Positions 25,569 through 33,796 of a stretch of DNA of 64,000 nt are shown here, piece after piece (position 1 is the stretch's first letter; each line of letters starts with the position of its first letter). The position numbers were made by a program, and so were the translations under genes. Under the pieces are notes generated by a model, which was not told where the DNA came from, searched no databases, and worked only from the letters and a program-made list of their open reading frames with translations. The stretch comes from Candidatus Gastranaerophilales bacterium (GTDB taxonomy: Bacteria; Cyanobacteriota; Vampirovibrionia; Gastranaerophilales; Gastranaerophilaceae). The DNA lies in NCBI GenBank assembly GCA_944322785.1, contig CALUPW010000003.1:62001-126000 (forward strand). Reading direction: 5' to 3'.

Positions 25569-26527
25569 CAATAACACCCCTCCGCATTTTTAACAATTAG
25601 AGCAACCCACTGATCCTGATGAGCCTCTTCCAACAGTTCCAAATTAAACTTGTTAATCGCATCAATTACAACCTGCTTTTTCTCATCCAAAATCCCAGAC
25701 AAAACCATAATTGCATTATTTTTCATAATATTTTTTAAGTCCGGCATAATTTCCGCCAGAACATTATGAAGAATATTTGCGCAGACAAAATCGTAATTTT
25801 CGGTTATTTTATCGGCTGTGTTAAGTTCAAAAACACAATTTGCATTATTTTTGAGAGCATTTTCTTTTGCAACATCTATTACGGTAGGATCATTATCACA
25901 ACCGTAAACTTCCGCGGCACCGAATTTTGCTGCACAAATTGCAAGAATACCGCTTCCGGTACCGATATCAGCCATTTTTGCACCTTTAGACATGTATTTT
26001 TCAATAACTTTCATACAAAGCTGTGTTGTCTGGTGTGTGCCTGTTCCGAAAGCACAACCGGGTTCAAGTCTGATAACAACTTCATCTTTTCTTAAAGGAG
26101 AATATTCAATCCAATCCGGTACAACCGTAATTCTGTCCGAAACATGAGTAACATCCCACTTTTCTTTCCATTTTTTTGACCAATCCTGATTTTCTTTTTT
26201 CTGAAGAGATAAATTCCAGCTTCCAAGTTCATCATCCGAAAAGCTGCGGGATTTTAAAATATTTCGCTGTTCCGCCAAAATTGCACGAATTTCATCTTCT
26301 GAAATTCCGTTGTCGTAAAGGAAAACTTTTAACGTGCCCTCTGTCGTTGATACCATTTCAAGGTCTTTATAAGTTTCCTCAGCCAGTACAACGCCTTCAC
26401 ATGGCAGCATTTCAAAACAAATCTCCGATACGATATCTTCAATATCAGGATTTATCTTAATTTGAAGCTCTAAATAAAAGTCGTTATTTTCTGTCTTTGA
26501 AGGCATTATATCAGTCATATCCTGCAT
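25568..26527 (-). CDS. prmA: Ribosomal protein L11 methyltransferase PrmA
   Basis: The 319-residue SAM-dependent enzyme trimethylates L11. An N-terminal alpha/beta substrate domain is followed by a Rossmann methyltransferase with GCAFGTGTHQTT, motif I MADIGTGSGILAI, and VCANILHNVL. The ATG follows TTTGGAGTAATT and lies 2 bases from the accA stop. Confidence 0.95.
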   Translation of the reverse strand: MQDMTDIMPSKTENNDFYLELQIKINPDIEDIVSEICFEMLPCEGVVLAEETYKDLEMVSTTEGTLKVFLYDNGISEDEIRAILAEQRNILKSRSFSDDELGSWNLSLQKKENQDWSKKWKEKWDVTHVSDRITVVPDWIEYSPLRKDEVVIRLEPGCAFGTGTHQTTQLCMKVIEKYMSKGAKMADIGTGSGILAICAAKFGAAEVYGCDNDPTVIDVAKENALKNNANCVFELNTADKITENYDFVCANILHNVLAEIMPDLKNIMKNNAIMVLSGILDEKKQVVIDAINKFNLELLEEAHQDQWVALIVKNAEGCY

Positions 26528-26529
26528 AA

Positions 26530-27480
26530 TTACTCCAAAAAAGCCCCCATTTTTCTAAATTTTTCATAACGGGACTTTTTAAGTTCCTCACCTGACATTT
26601 GAGAAAGTTCTTCAAGACTTGACACTATAGTTTTCTTCAACTCATCAGCCATCGCTCTGTAATCATGGTGCGCTCCGCCTAAAGGTTCATTTATTGCGCC
26701 ATCTATAATTTCAAACTTCATCAAATCAGGCGCAGTAATTTTTAAAGCTTCTGCGGCAACACTTGCCTTTGTTGCATCACGCCATAATATTGAAGCACAG
26801 CCTTCCGGCGAAATAACCGTATAATAAGCATGTTCAAGCAAATACACTCTGTTTGCAACAGCAAGTCCGAGAGCGCCGCCTGAACAGCCTTCTCCTGAAA
26901 TAACCGCAACAACAGGAACTTTCAATTTTGCCATTTCACGTAAATTTACGGCAATCGCACCGCCCTGATTGGTTTCTTCTGCACTTATACCGGGGTATGC
27001 TCCGGGAGTATCAATAATCGTAACAATCGGAATATTGAATTTGTTTGCATGTTTAAACAATCTCAAGGCTTTTCTATACCCTTGCGGCTGAGGCATTCCG
27101 AAATTGTACTCGAGATTTTCTTTTGTGGATTTGCCTTTCATTGTGCCGACTATCATTACCGGTTTGCCGTTGATTTTCGCAAGCCCGCCGATTATCGCAC
27201 GGTCGTCCATACCTTCATGGTCGCCGTGAAGTTCAATAAAATCTTCGCAAATTAAATTTACATAATCCAAAAAGTTAGGTCTTTCAGGATGTCTTGCAAT
27301 CTGCAATTTTTGTGAAGGCTTCAAATTGGCATACAAATCCTTTTTGTAATCTTCTGCCTGCTGTTCAAATGTTTCTATTTCCTTTGTTAAATCCATGCCG
27401 GACTCCAAACTTATTTTCTTTAGTTCATCGATTTTTTCTTGAATTTCCGTAATCGGTTTTTCAAAATCCAAAACTGTCAT
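26530..27480 (-). CDS. accA: Acetyl-CoA carboxylase carboxyltransferase subunit alpha
   Basis: A 316-residue subunit. The N-terminal helix pair is followed by the crotonase-fold carboxyltransferase with PQGYRKALRL, IDTPGAYPG, and SGEGCSGGALGLAVANRV with ISPEGCASILW. With AccD it transfers carboxyl from biotin to acetyl-CoA for fatty-acid synthesis. accD is directly upstream (42-base gap). The biotin carboxylase and carrier genes are not in the window. Confidence 0.96.
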   Translation of the reverse strand: MTVLDFEKPITEIQEKIDELKKISLESGMDLTKEIETFEQQAEDYKKDLYANLKPSQKLQIARHPERPNFLDYVNLICEDFIELHGDHEGMDDRAIIGGLAKINGKPVMIVGTMKGKSTKENLEYNFGMPQPQGYRKALRLFKHANKFNIPIVTIIDTPGAYPGISAEETNQGGAIAVNLREMAKLKVPVVAVISGEGCSGGALGLAVANRVYLLEHAYYTVISPEGCASILWRDATKASVAAEALKITAPDLMKFEIIDGAINEPLGGAHHDYRAMADELKKTIVSSLEELSQMSGEELKKSRYEKFRKMGAFLE

Positions 27481-27522
27481 CTCTTACCTCATTAAAAATA
27501 CTCTTAAATTATTTGACTCCGT

Positions 27523-28398
27523 TTATTTTAAAACCGGTTCATGCATTGAAAGCAAATTACCTAAAATATCCGGCAAATCCTTACGTTTTGCAACGACATC
27601 CACCTGTCCGTATTTTAAAAGATATTCCGCTGTCTGGAAATCTGACGGAAGTTTTTGTCTGATTGTTTGTTCAATTACACGGCGCCCCGCAAAACCGATT
27701 CGTGCACCCTGTTCCGCAATAATAATATCGCCAAGCATACCAAAGCTTGCGGTAACTCCGCCAAATGTCGGTTCTGTTAAAAGATTTATGTACAAAAGAC
27801 CTTCATCATCGAGTCTTGACACCGCACAGGATGTTTTTGCCATTTGCATAAGACTTAAGGCGCTTTCCTGCATTCTTGCACCGCCGGATGATGTAATTGC
27901 AAGCACCGGAAGACGCAATTCAACAGCTTTTTCAATAATTCGTGTGACTTTTTCTCCCACAACTGAGCCCATTGATCCGCCCATAAAGTCAAAATCCATA
28001 ACAGCTGCCGCCAGTCTGTGTCCTTTTATTGAAGCAAGACCCGTAACAACAGCATCATTTAACCCTGTTTTTTCATGCGCTCTTTCCAACCGGTTCTTAT
28101 AACTTTCCGTATCTGTAAATTCAAGAGGATCTGTCGGCTTGATATCTCCAAAAAGCTCCTCAAAGCTGCCTTCGTCAAAAAGCTGTTTTATCCGTGTTCT
28201 TGCATTTATTCTGAAATGATAGTCGCAAACAGGGCATACATACTGATTTGCGGCTAAATCTTCTTTTAACAGCTGGGCGTCACAGTGTACACATTTTGTC
28301 CAGAGATCCGGATTTTTTTCCACTTCCGCTCTTGCTTCCAGCGCCCGTCTTTGAATTTGCGCCTCTTTACGTTTTTCAAACCAATCTTGAATCGTCAT
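27523..28398 (-). CDS. accD: Acetyl-CoA carboxylase carboxyltransferase subunit beta
   Basis: A 291-residue partner of AccA. The N-terminal C4 zinc ribbon is C36-x2-C39 and C55-x2-C58. A crotonase-fold domain follows (DFMGGSMGSVVGEK, SSGGARMQES). Its zinc ribbon is known in the family to bind nucleic acids and the carrier. It is first in the accD-accA-prmA-kdsB minus-strand run. AGGG lies 11 bases before the ATG. Confidence 0.96.
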   Translation of the reverse strand: MTIQDWFEKRKEAQIQRRALEARAEVEKNPDLWTKCVHCDAQLLKEDLAANQYVCPVCDYHFRINARTRIKQLFDEGSFEELFGDIKPTDPLEFTDTESYKNRLERAHEKTGLNDAVVTGLASIKGHRLAAAVMDFDFMGGSMGSVVGEKVTRIIEKAVELRLPVLAITSSGGARMQESALSLMQMAKTSCAVSRLDDEGLLYINLLTEPTFGGVTASFGMLGDIIIAEQGARIGFAGRRVIEQTIRQKLPSDFQTAEYLLKYGQVDVVAKRKDLPDILGNLLSMHEPVLK

Positions 28399-28464
28399 AA
28401 TATTATAATCCCTATCAAAATAATTCTTTTAACAAAAACATTATACATCAAAAAATTATTGATG

Positions 28465-29250
28465 TCATTTTTTGCGGTCTTTGTTTACAAAAAACTTTCG
28501 CATATCAGGCGAAATCTGCAGATTTTGAAGTGCCAGATGGTATTTTTTAAGATTTGCGATATTTTCCTGTTCCTCCAGCAAATCCCTTTTTGGCTGGCTT
28601 CCGACGGATTTTTTAACCCGTTCAAACTCACTTTCGGCCTTGCCCTCCATAACTTTCGCAATAATTTCATCAATATTAGCCCCGCCGGTCTGGTATTTTG
28701 AAGCAATTTCCGAAACCGTTGCCCCCTGCGGAAGTCTGTAAAGCCAGTTTACCGTTAAGACGTCCCCGGCAGACACTTTGTTAATTCCCTTCTGGTGGGG
28801 GGTGTACATTATGTCTTTTTTATTCGGACTGTGTCCAAGCCCTATTGCATGCCCTATTTCGTGCAAAATTGTATGATAGACTTCATTTTCATCCATATAA
28901 TCCGCATGAACAAGCCCTTCGGTCAAACCGATTGAAACCTCTGCTCCGTAAAGCCGGTGGCTTGCATCATAGGAAAAATTGCAAAGTCCGAGAGCTTTAC
29001 GCTCTACCCTTTTCCACTCAATATTTATGTTTGATTCAAGAAGCGTTTCGACAATTCGAAAAGCTACCTTGCCTTTTGTAGCATTCTGCCATTCATCAAG
29101 CGCACGTTTTACAAGACCTCTGTATTTGTAATCCTGTCCGGCTTTGGAATAAAACTTCATTGGCGCAACGTAAACCTTTAACGGCATAAAAGTCCAGCGC
29201 ATCAATCTTCCGTTTTTTAAAGATTCCGAAACATAAGTACGTGTTTGCAT
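28465..29250 (-). CDS. Matrixin-like zinc metalloprotease (M10A)
   Basis: The 261 residues contain the metzincin motif HEIGHAIGLGH (H130, E131, H134, H140) and a Met-turn (DIMYTP, M148). The catalytic domain is followed by a short Lys-rich helix. No signal peptide, propeptide switch or cysteine-switch motif is visible, unlike most matrixins. It may therefore be cytosolic or exported by another route. The ATG is at the predicted transcript start (TACAAT on the minus strand, 29257-29262). Confidence 0.88.
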   Translation of the reverse strand: MQTRTYVSESLKNGRLMRWTFMPLKVYVAPMKFYSKAGQDYKYRGLVKRALDEWQNATKGKVAFRIVETLLESNINIEWKRVERKALGLCNFSYDASHRLYGAEVSIGLTEGLVHADYMDENEVYHTILHEIGHAIGLGHSPNKKDIMYTPHQKGINKVSAGDVLTVNWLYRLPQGATVSEIASKYQTGGANIDEIIAKVMEGKAESEFERVKKSVGSQPKRDLLEEQENIANLKKYHLALQNLQISPDMRKFFVNKDRKK

Positions 29251-29256
29251 ATTTTT

Positions 29257-29262
29257 ATTGTA
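29257..29262 (-). promoter_or_regulatory. -10 element, leaderless geometry
   Basis: On the minus strand TACAAT ends 7 bases before the A of the ATG at 29250. No ribosome site is present; the -35 region (TTCTCA) is weak. Confidence 0.55.
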
Positions 29263-29311
29263 TAATAAAATTACTAAAATGAGAAGTCAGACTTAATGGA
29301 GGATATAAGGC

Positions 29312-29644
29312 ATGAATATTATGCAAATGATGAAACAGGCTCAAAGTATGCAAAAAAGATTAAAAGATACTCAGGAGGAGCTTGCAAATGTGGAAATTAC
29401 CGGTGAAGCTGCAGGCGGCAACGTTAAAGTTACCTGTGACGGGCTGGGAAAATTCAAGTCAATAAAATTGACTCCGGAAGCAATAAATCCTGAAAACCCG
29501 TCATCAGTTTCCGTTGATACTGTTGAAACACTTGAGGATATTATTTCAGCAGCTATTGTTCAGGCAAGCGACAAGGCTTCCGCTCAAATGGAACAAAAAA
29601 TGAAAGCCGTAACAGGCGGTATTAATATCCCCGGATTATTCTAA
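29312..29644 (+). CDS. YbaB/EbfC nucleoid-associated protein
   Basis: The 110-residue DNA-binding dimer family member shows MNIMQMMKQAQSMQKRLKDTQ at the N-terminus, then the GGNVKVTCDGLGKFKSI strand and the C-terminal GGINIPGLF. The ATG follows GGAGGATATAAGGC. It is placed directly before recR, the usual ybaB-recR pairing. Confidence 0.95.
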   Translation: MNIMQMMKQAQSMQKRLKDTQEELANVEITGEAAGGNVKVTCDGLGKFKSIKLTPEAINPENPSSVSVDTVETLEDIISAAIVQASDKASAQMEQKMKAVTGGINIPGLF

Positions 29645-29645
29645 T

Positions 29646-30245
29646 ATGATTTATCCTAAATCAATAGCTACGCTGATTGAGCATTTTCAGAAGTTTCCGT
29701 CAGTGGGACCTAAATCTGCCCAACGTATGGCGTTTTATATGCTCAGAATGCCTGAAAGTGAAGTTCAAAAGTTCGCTCAGGCAATTCTTGATGCAAAAAG
29801 AAACACAAGAACATGCGAGGTATGTTTTAATCTTTCGACATCAAGCCCCTGTGAAATATGCACAAATCCAAAGCGTGACCGCTCAACAATTTGTGTGGTT
29901 GCAGAAACCAAAGACTTAATTGCAATTGAAAAAACAAACGAATTTAAAGGGCTTTATCACGTTTTGCAGGGGCTGATTTCGCCGATGGACGGAATTGGCG
30001 CTGACGATATCAGAATTAAAGAACTTTTAAACAGACTGACAAGCGAGGAAGTCAAAGAAATTATTCTTGCACTTCCGCCGTCAGTTGAAGGCGAGGCAAC
30101 AAGTCTTTACCTTACAAAACTTATAAAACCGTTCGGAATTACGATTTCACGGATTGCGTTCGGGCTTCCTGTCGGTGCAGATCTTGAATATGCCGATGAA
30201 ATTACTATTGCAAAAGCTATCGAAGGCAGACGGGAAATATTATAA
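29646..30245 (+). CDS. recR: Recombination protein RecR
   Basis: The 199 residues match the family: an N-terminal helix-hairpin-helix (FPSVGPKSAQRMAFYML), a C4 zinc finger (C57, C60, C69, C72), and a Toprim domain (ICVVAETKDLIAIE...GLYHVLQG). It loads RecA at gaps with RecO. It starts 1 base after the ybaB stop. It ends 2 bases before the convergent pilin-like gene. Confidence 0.97.
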   Translation: MIYPKSIATLIEHFQKFPSVGPKSAQRMAFYMLRMPESEVQKFAQAILDAKRNTRTCEVCFNLSTSSPCEICTNPKRDRSTICVVAETKDLIAIEKTNEFKGLYHVLQGLISPMDGIGADDIRIKELLNRLTSEEVKEIILALPPSVEGEATSLYLTKLIKPFGITISRIAFGLPVGADLEYADEITIAKAIEGRREIL

Positions 30246-30247
30246 TT

Positions 30248-30946
30248 TTAATTAAAACTTTTAAAATAAGATTTATCAGTCAATGCGTTATAAGTGCATC
30301 CGGCTCCATTCATATTGTTTGAAGATGTTGCAGAACAGTATTCTTCAGTTTCGCTATAATATTTTGTACCCGGAGCCCCCATAGGGAGAAGTCTTCCTTT
30401 TGAATCTAACTCGAATATAAATAAATCACGTCCGAGTCTATTCGGATTTTTAAGGTACCCGTTGACATCAACACTTATATATATACGTCCGTCATTATTT
30501 CCAGAAGTTTTATTTGAATTTTCAATTAAAATAAAACTTCCATCATTCAAAACGAACTGGCCGTCGTCAAAAAAGTTAAGATTAATTGTTGATGTTCCCG
30601 TAAAATTTTTATATTTTTGAGAGTCCGGATTGCTTGTATCGTTTGGCATACAGGCTTCACCCTCCGTTGCAACACCATACCCGCAGTCAACCAGAACCTT
30701 CATATATGTCATCAAAGCAGTCTTAACTTCATGACGACCTACCGATTCAGTCGATATTCTTTCGCCTGTTTCAGCCTGATACATATCAAGCGCCTGAAGA
30801 ATAGCTGAGTAATTTTTCTTTAATGCGGTTTCAAGTGCTTTATTTCGCTGGTTATTGATTAAAGCTGGCAATGTCATAGCAGCAACAACGCCAATTATAC
30901 CAAGTGTAATCAATACTTCTGCCATTGTAAAACCCAATTTATTCAT
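30248..30946 (-). CDS. Type IV pilin-like protein with a conventional leader
   Basis: A 232-residue prepilin starts [19 protein letters not shown]: a 5-residue leader, cleavage after Gly, Glu at +5, then one hydrophobic helix. The globular part has four cysteines in two regions and a VDVNGYLKNPNRLGRDLF loop like that of the other pilin-like genes here. The ATG follows AGGAGG. Unlike the three G-tract loci it has no homopolymer or long leader, so it serves as an internal control. The partner secretion genes are not in the window. Confidence 0.88.
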   Translation of the reverse strand: MNKLGFTMAEVLITLGIIGVVAAMTLPALINNQRNKALETALKKNYSAILQALDMYQAETGERISTESVGRHEVKTALMTYMKVLVDCGYGVATEGEACMPNDTSNPDSQKYKNFTGTSTINLNFFDDGQFVLNDGSFILIENSNKTSGNNDGRIYISVDVNGYLKNPNRLGRDLFIFELDSKGRLLPMGAPGTKYYSETEEYCSATSSNNMNGAGCTYNALTDKSYFKSFN

Positions 30947-30961
30947 AATTCCTCCTATTAT

Positions 30962-30978
30962 ATTGGCTCACAGCCAAT
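30962..30978. promoter_or_regulatory. Palindrome between pilin-like gene and HTH gene
   Basis: ATTGGCT-CAC-AGCCAAT is a perfect 7-bp inverted repeat. A minus-strand TATAAT at 30957-30962 touches it, placing the palindrome in the spacer of a pilin promoter and just before the divergent HTH frame. It may be the operator of that HTH protein. Confidence 0.45.
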
Positions 30979-31003
30979 GTGATTTAAACAAATAATAATT
31001 TAT

Positions 31004-31201
31004 CTGAAACTGGGCAGAAAAATTTACTCATTGCGACGCAAAATGGGGCTTTCACGTGAAAAATTTGCAGAACTTGCCACCATGAATGACTACTATCTTG
31101 GGGAAATCGAACGAGGAGAAAAAAAAGCCTCTCTTGATACCCTTTTTAAAATATCAAAACTTTTAAATATTAAAATCCATGAACTTCTTAATTTAGAATA
31201 G
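31004..31201 (+). CDS. Small XRE-type helix-turn-helix regulator
   Basis: This frame encodes LKLGRKIYSLRRKMGLSREKF..., then LGEIERGEKKASLDTLFKISKLL and HELLNLE before TAG: a complete XRE/Cro helix-turn-helix of about 65 residues. An in-frame stop at 30980 limits the start to the next 24 bases, which hold no ATG, GTG or TTG; CTG (31004) or ATT (30998) are the only options that keep helix 1. The start is therefore uncertain, and the gene may have lost its original start. It is divergent from the pilin-like gene, with a palindrome between. Confidence 0.65.
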   Translation: MKLGRKIYSLRRKMGLSREKFAELATMNDYYLGEIERGEKKASLDTLFKISKLLNIKIHELLNLE

Positions 31202-31214
31202 CCTTTTCATATAA

Positions 31215-31243
31215 TTGCTTTTAATTTGAAATTAAGCTAAACT
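31215..31243 (+). promoter_or_regulatory. Promoter with leaderless geometry
   Basis: TTGCTT (31215-31220), 17 bases, TAAACT (31238-31243). The -10 ends 7 bases before the A of the ATG at 31250, with no ribosome site. Confidence 0.6.
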
Positions 31244-31249
31244 CTTTTT

Positions 31250-32212
31250 ATGAACGACTGTCTTGTAAAAATTAGAGATTTGCATGTTGAATATAAAACT
31301 GACAAGGGAGTTTTTGGCGGCATACAGATAATACATGCCGTTAACGGGGTAAATCTTGAAATTTATAAAGGCGAAATTCTTGCAATAGCCGGCGAATCCG
31401 GCTGCGGCAAATCAACGCTCGCAAAAGCAATTATAAAACTTGAAAAACCTTTATCCGGCGAAATTTTTTTTGAAGGTTCGGATATGCTCAAAATGACAAA
31501 AAAAGAACTTAAAGATTTCAGGAAAAAGGTTCAGATGATATTTCAAAATCCGTATTCCAGCCTTGACCCGAAAATGAAAATCGGTGATACATTAAAAGAG
31601 CCGCTAAAAATCAATACGGATTTATCGGATGATGAAATTGAAAAAACGGTTGAGGAAACTGCCTGCAAGGTCGGTCTTGATAAAGATTGTCTAATGCTTT
31701 ATCCGCATGAATTTTCAGGCGGTCAGCGCCAGAGGATTGCAATTGCAAGAGCACTTGTATTGAATCCGAAATTTATTCTTGCAGATGAGCCGGTTAGTGC
31801 GCTTGATGTAAGTATTCAGGCGCAGATAATCAATCTTTTAAAAGAATTGAAAGAAAATTACAATCTTACATTTTTATTAATAACACATGATATGAGTGTT
31901 ATAAAATATCTAGCAGACAGAGTTGCAATTATGTATCTCGGCGAAATCGTTGAAACCGGAACAGTTGATGAAATTTTTAACAATCCCAAACATCCTTACA
32001 CAAAAGCTCTTTTAAGTGCGGTTCCCGAAATCAGCGGGAATAAAAAAGAAAAAATCATTTTACAGGGTGAACTGCCTTCGCCGGCAAATCTGCCAAAAGG
32101 GTGTAAATTTCACACAAGATGTCCGGAGGTAATGCTTAAATGCAAAGAGAATTGCCCGCATAATACGGAAATTAAAGACGGTCATTCAGTCAAATGCTTT
32201 CTTTATAATTAA
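31250..32212 (+). CDS. Peptide-type ABC transporter ATPase, OppF/DppF-like
   Basis: A 320-residue ATPase with Walker A GESGCGKST (about residues 49-57), Q-loop FQNPYSSLDP, signature FSGGQRQRIAIARAL, Walker B ILADEPVSALD, and the OppF-type C-terminal extension with four cysteines (GCKFHTRCPEVMLKCKENC) that may hold an Fe-S cluster. OppF normally pairs with OppD; neither OppD nor permeases are adjacent here. The substrate is unknown. Confidence 0.93.
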   Translation: MNDCLVKIRDLHVEYKTDKGVFGGIQIIHAVNGVNLEIYKGEILAIAGESGCGKSTLAKAIIKLEKPLSGEIFFEGSDMLKMTKKELKDFRKKVQMIFQNPYSSLDPKMKIGDTLKEPLKINTDLSDDEIEKTVEETACKVGLDKDCLMLYPHEFSGGQRQRIAIARALVLNPKFILADEPVSALDVSIQAQIINLLKELKENYNLTFLLITHDMSVIKYLADRVAIMYLGEIVETGTVDEIFNNPKHPYTKALLSAVPEISGNKKEKIILQGELPSPANLPKGCKFHTRCPEVMLKCKENCPHNTEIKDGHSVKCFLYN

Positions 32213-32239
32213 GCAAAACATAACTTGAATAAATATTTA

Positions 32240-32248
32240 TGCTAAAAT
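32240..32248 (+). promoter_or_regulatory. Extended -10 of smpB (leaderless geometry)
   Basis: TGC-TAAAAT; the hexamer ends 7 bases before the A of the smpB ATG at 32255. No ribosome site is seen. Confidence 0.65.
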
Positions 32249-32254
32249 CTAAGT

Positions 32255-32707
32255 ATGGACAAAAAAGTTATCACAACAAACAGAAAAGCGTTTCACGACT
32301 ACACGATTTTTGAAAAATATGTAGCGGGCATTGTTTTGACAGGAACCGAAATCAAATCAATACGCAAAAATGCAATCAATCTCAAAGACAGTTTCTGTAA
32401 AATCGAAGATAACGAAATTTTCCTGTATAACTGCCACATTTCACCTTATGAACAGGGTAATCGTTTTAATCACAAAGCAGAACGTACACGAAAACTTCTT
32501 CTTACCAAAAAAGAAATTCTAAAAATGCATTCCAAAGTAAAAAAAGACGGGTATTCGATTATTCCGCTGGAGGTGTTTTTGTCACACGGATTTGCCAAAA
32601 TAGAAATCGGGCTTGCCAAAGGTAAAAAACTTCACGACAAACGTGATGATATTGCTAAAAAAGACCAGAAACGAGAAATGGACAGAGCTTCTAAAATCAG
32701 ATATTAA
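32255..32707 (+). CDS. smpB: SsrA-binding protein SmpB
   Basis: The 150-residue tmRNA partner contains NRKAFHDYTIFEKYVAGIVLTGTEIKS, the conserved HISPYEQGN segment, and the basic C-terminal KKLHDKRDDIAKKDQKREMDR tail that enters the decoding centre. It works in ribosome rescue. The tmRNA gene itself is not seen in this window. Confidence 0.97.
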   Translation: MDKKVITTNRKAFHDYTIFEKYVAGIVLTGTEIKSIRKNAINLKDSFCKIEDNEIFLYNCHISPYEQGNRFNHKAERTRKLLLTKKEILKMHSKVKKDGYSIIPLEVFLSHGFAKIEIGLAKGKKLHDKRDDIAKKDQKREMDRASKIRY

Positions 32708-32735
32708 ACTCCGGATATTTAAGGAAGTAAGGGCT

Positions 32736-33758
32736 ATGAAAGTTATTTTAATCGGAAAAGGCAAAATGCTTGCAAATATGATTGAAAGCGCTTATACATC
32801 TGGCGTAGAAATCGCAGGTGTTATGCGTTATGAAAGAACAACGCTCTCCCCTCTGAAACTTTTAATTCATGATTTATTTAAAACCTCTCATGATTTGACG
32901 CTTATCAAACAATACAAACTTCCTGAGATAAAATGTAAATCCGTGAATTCAAAAGAATTCAGAGAGATTATTCTTAAAACCAATACAGACATTTTGCTTG
33001 TCGGAACTTGGCGGGAAAAAATTCAAAAAGAAACTTTTTCAATGCCGAAAATCGGCACAGTTAACATTCATCCTTCGCTTCTTCCGAGATACAGAGGGCC
33101 GAATCCTTATATGCAGGTGATTTTAAGAGGAGAGAGAAAAACCGGCGTTACAATTCATCTTATGGATGAAAACTGGGATACGGGTGCAATACTTTTGCAA
33201 AAAGAAATTGATATCATGCCCGACGATACAGGAAAAGAATTAAGGGAAAGAACTTTTACGGCAGCAAGAGAACTTGTTTGGGAATTTTTACAAAAAATTC
33301 AATCCGAGGTAATAATTCCGATACAACAAAACGAAAACAGAGCATCATATTTTGGAAACGTTAATGAAATTATAAAAATGCTTGATTTTAAAAACAGAAC
33401 CGCAGAAGAAATTTATGCAATAATCCGAGCGCTACACCCGTGGATGCCCTGTTATATAACAATAGGCAGACACTTTTTAAAGGTAAATCCATACAAAGTT
33501 TTTCTTGAAAAACAACAGGCTGACACATTAAAAGATGTTTTACAAAAAAATATTGAGTCTGCAGTATTACCTGACAAAAAAGAGAGCTTTACGGCAGGAC
33601 AAATTGTTGCGAATGAATGCCGTAAAAATTCATTGACAATTGTATGCAAAGACGGACAAACTTTAAAATTTGAGGATTTAAAACTCTGGGGATTTTTTAT
33701 AAGACCGTTTACAAAATTGTTTATCAAAAATATCAAATTAAACACAACCGTTGATTAA
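32736..33758 (+). CDS. Formyltransferase-family protein (Fmt-like fold)
   Basis: The 340-residue product starts at the ATG at 32736 after AAGGAAG; an upstream frame from 32613 is inside smpB and is rejected. Catalytic residues of the GART fold are visible in VNIHPSLLPRYRGPNPYMQ (Asn, His) and WDTGAILLQ (Asp). A C-terminal OB-like domain follows (about residues 245-330). It resembles methionyl-tRNA formyltransferase but the N-terminus (MKVILIGKGKMLANM) is atypical, so it may act on a sugar nucleotide or another substrate. Confidence 0.85.
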   Translation: MKVILIGKGKMLANMIESAYTSGVEIAGVMRYERTTLSPLKLLIHDLFKTSHDLTLIKQYKLPEIKCKSVNSKEFREIILKTNTDILLVGTWREKIQKETFSMPKIGTVNIHPSLLPRYRGPNPYMQVILRGERKTGVTIHLMDENWDTGAILLQKEIDIMPDDTGKELRERTFTAARELVWEFLQKIQSEVIIPIQQNENRASYFGNVNEIIKMLDFKNRTAEEIYAIIRALHPWMPCYITIGRHFLKVNPYKVFLEKQQADTLKDVLQKNIESAVLPDKKESFTAGQIVANECRKNSLTIVCKDGQTLKFEDLKLWGFFIRPFTKLFIKNIKLNTTVD

Positions 33759-33796
33759 AAGCTGCCCCGGCCTAAAATATCGGAGGCTCTATGTTT

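Noticed and set aside
32613-32735. Upstream extension of the formyltransferase gene
   Set aside because: It lies within smpB in another frame, and a good ribosome site precedes the ATG at 32736.
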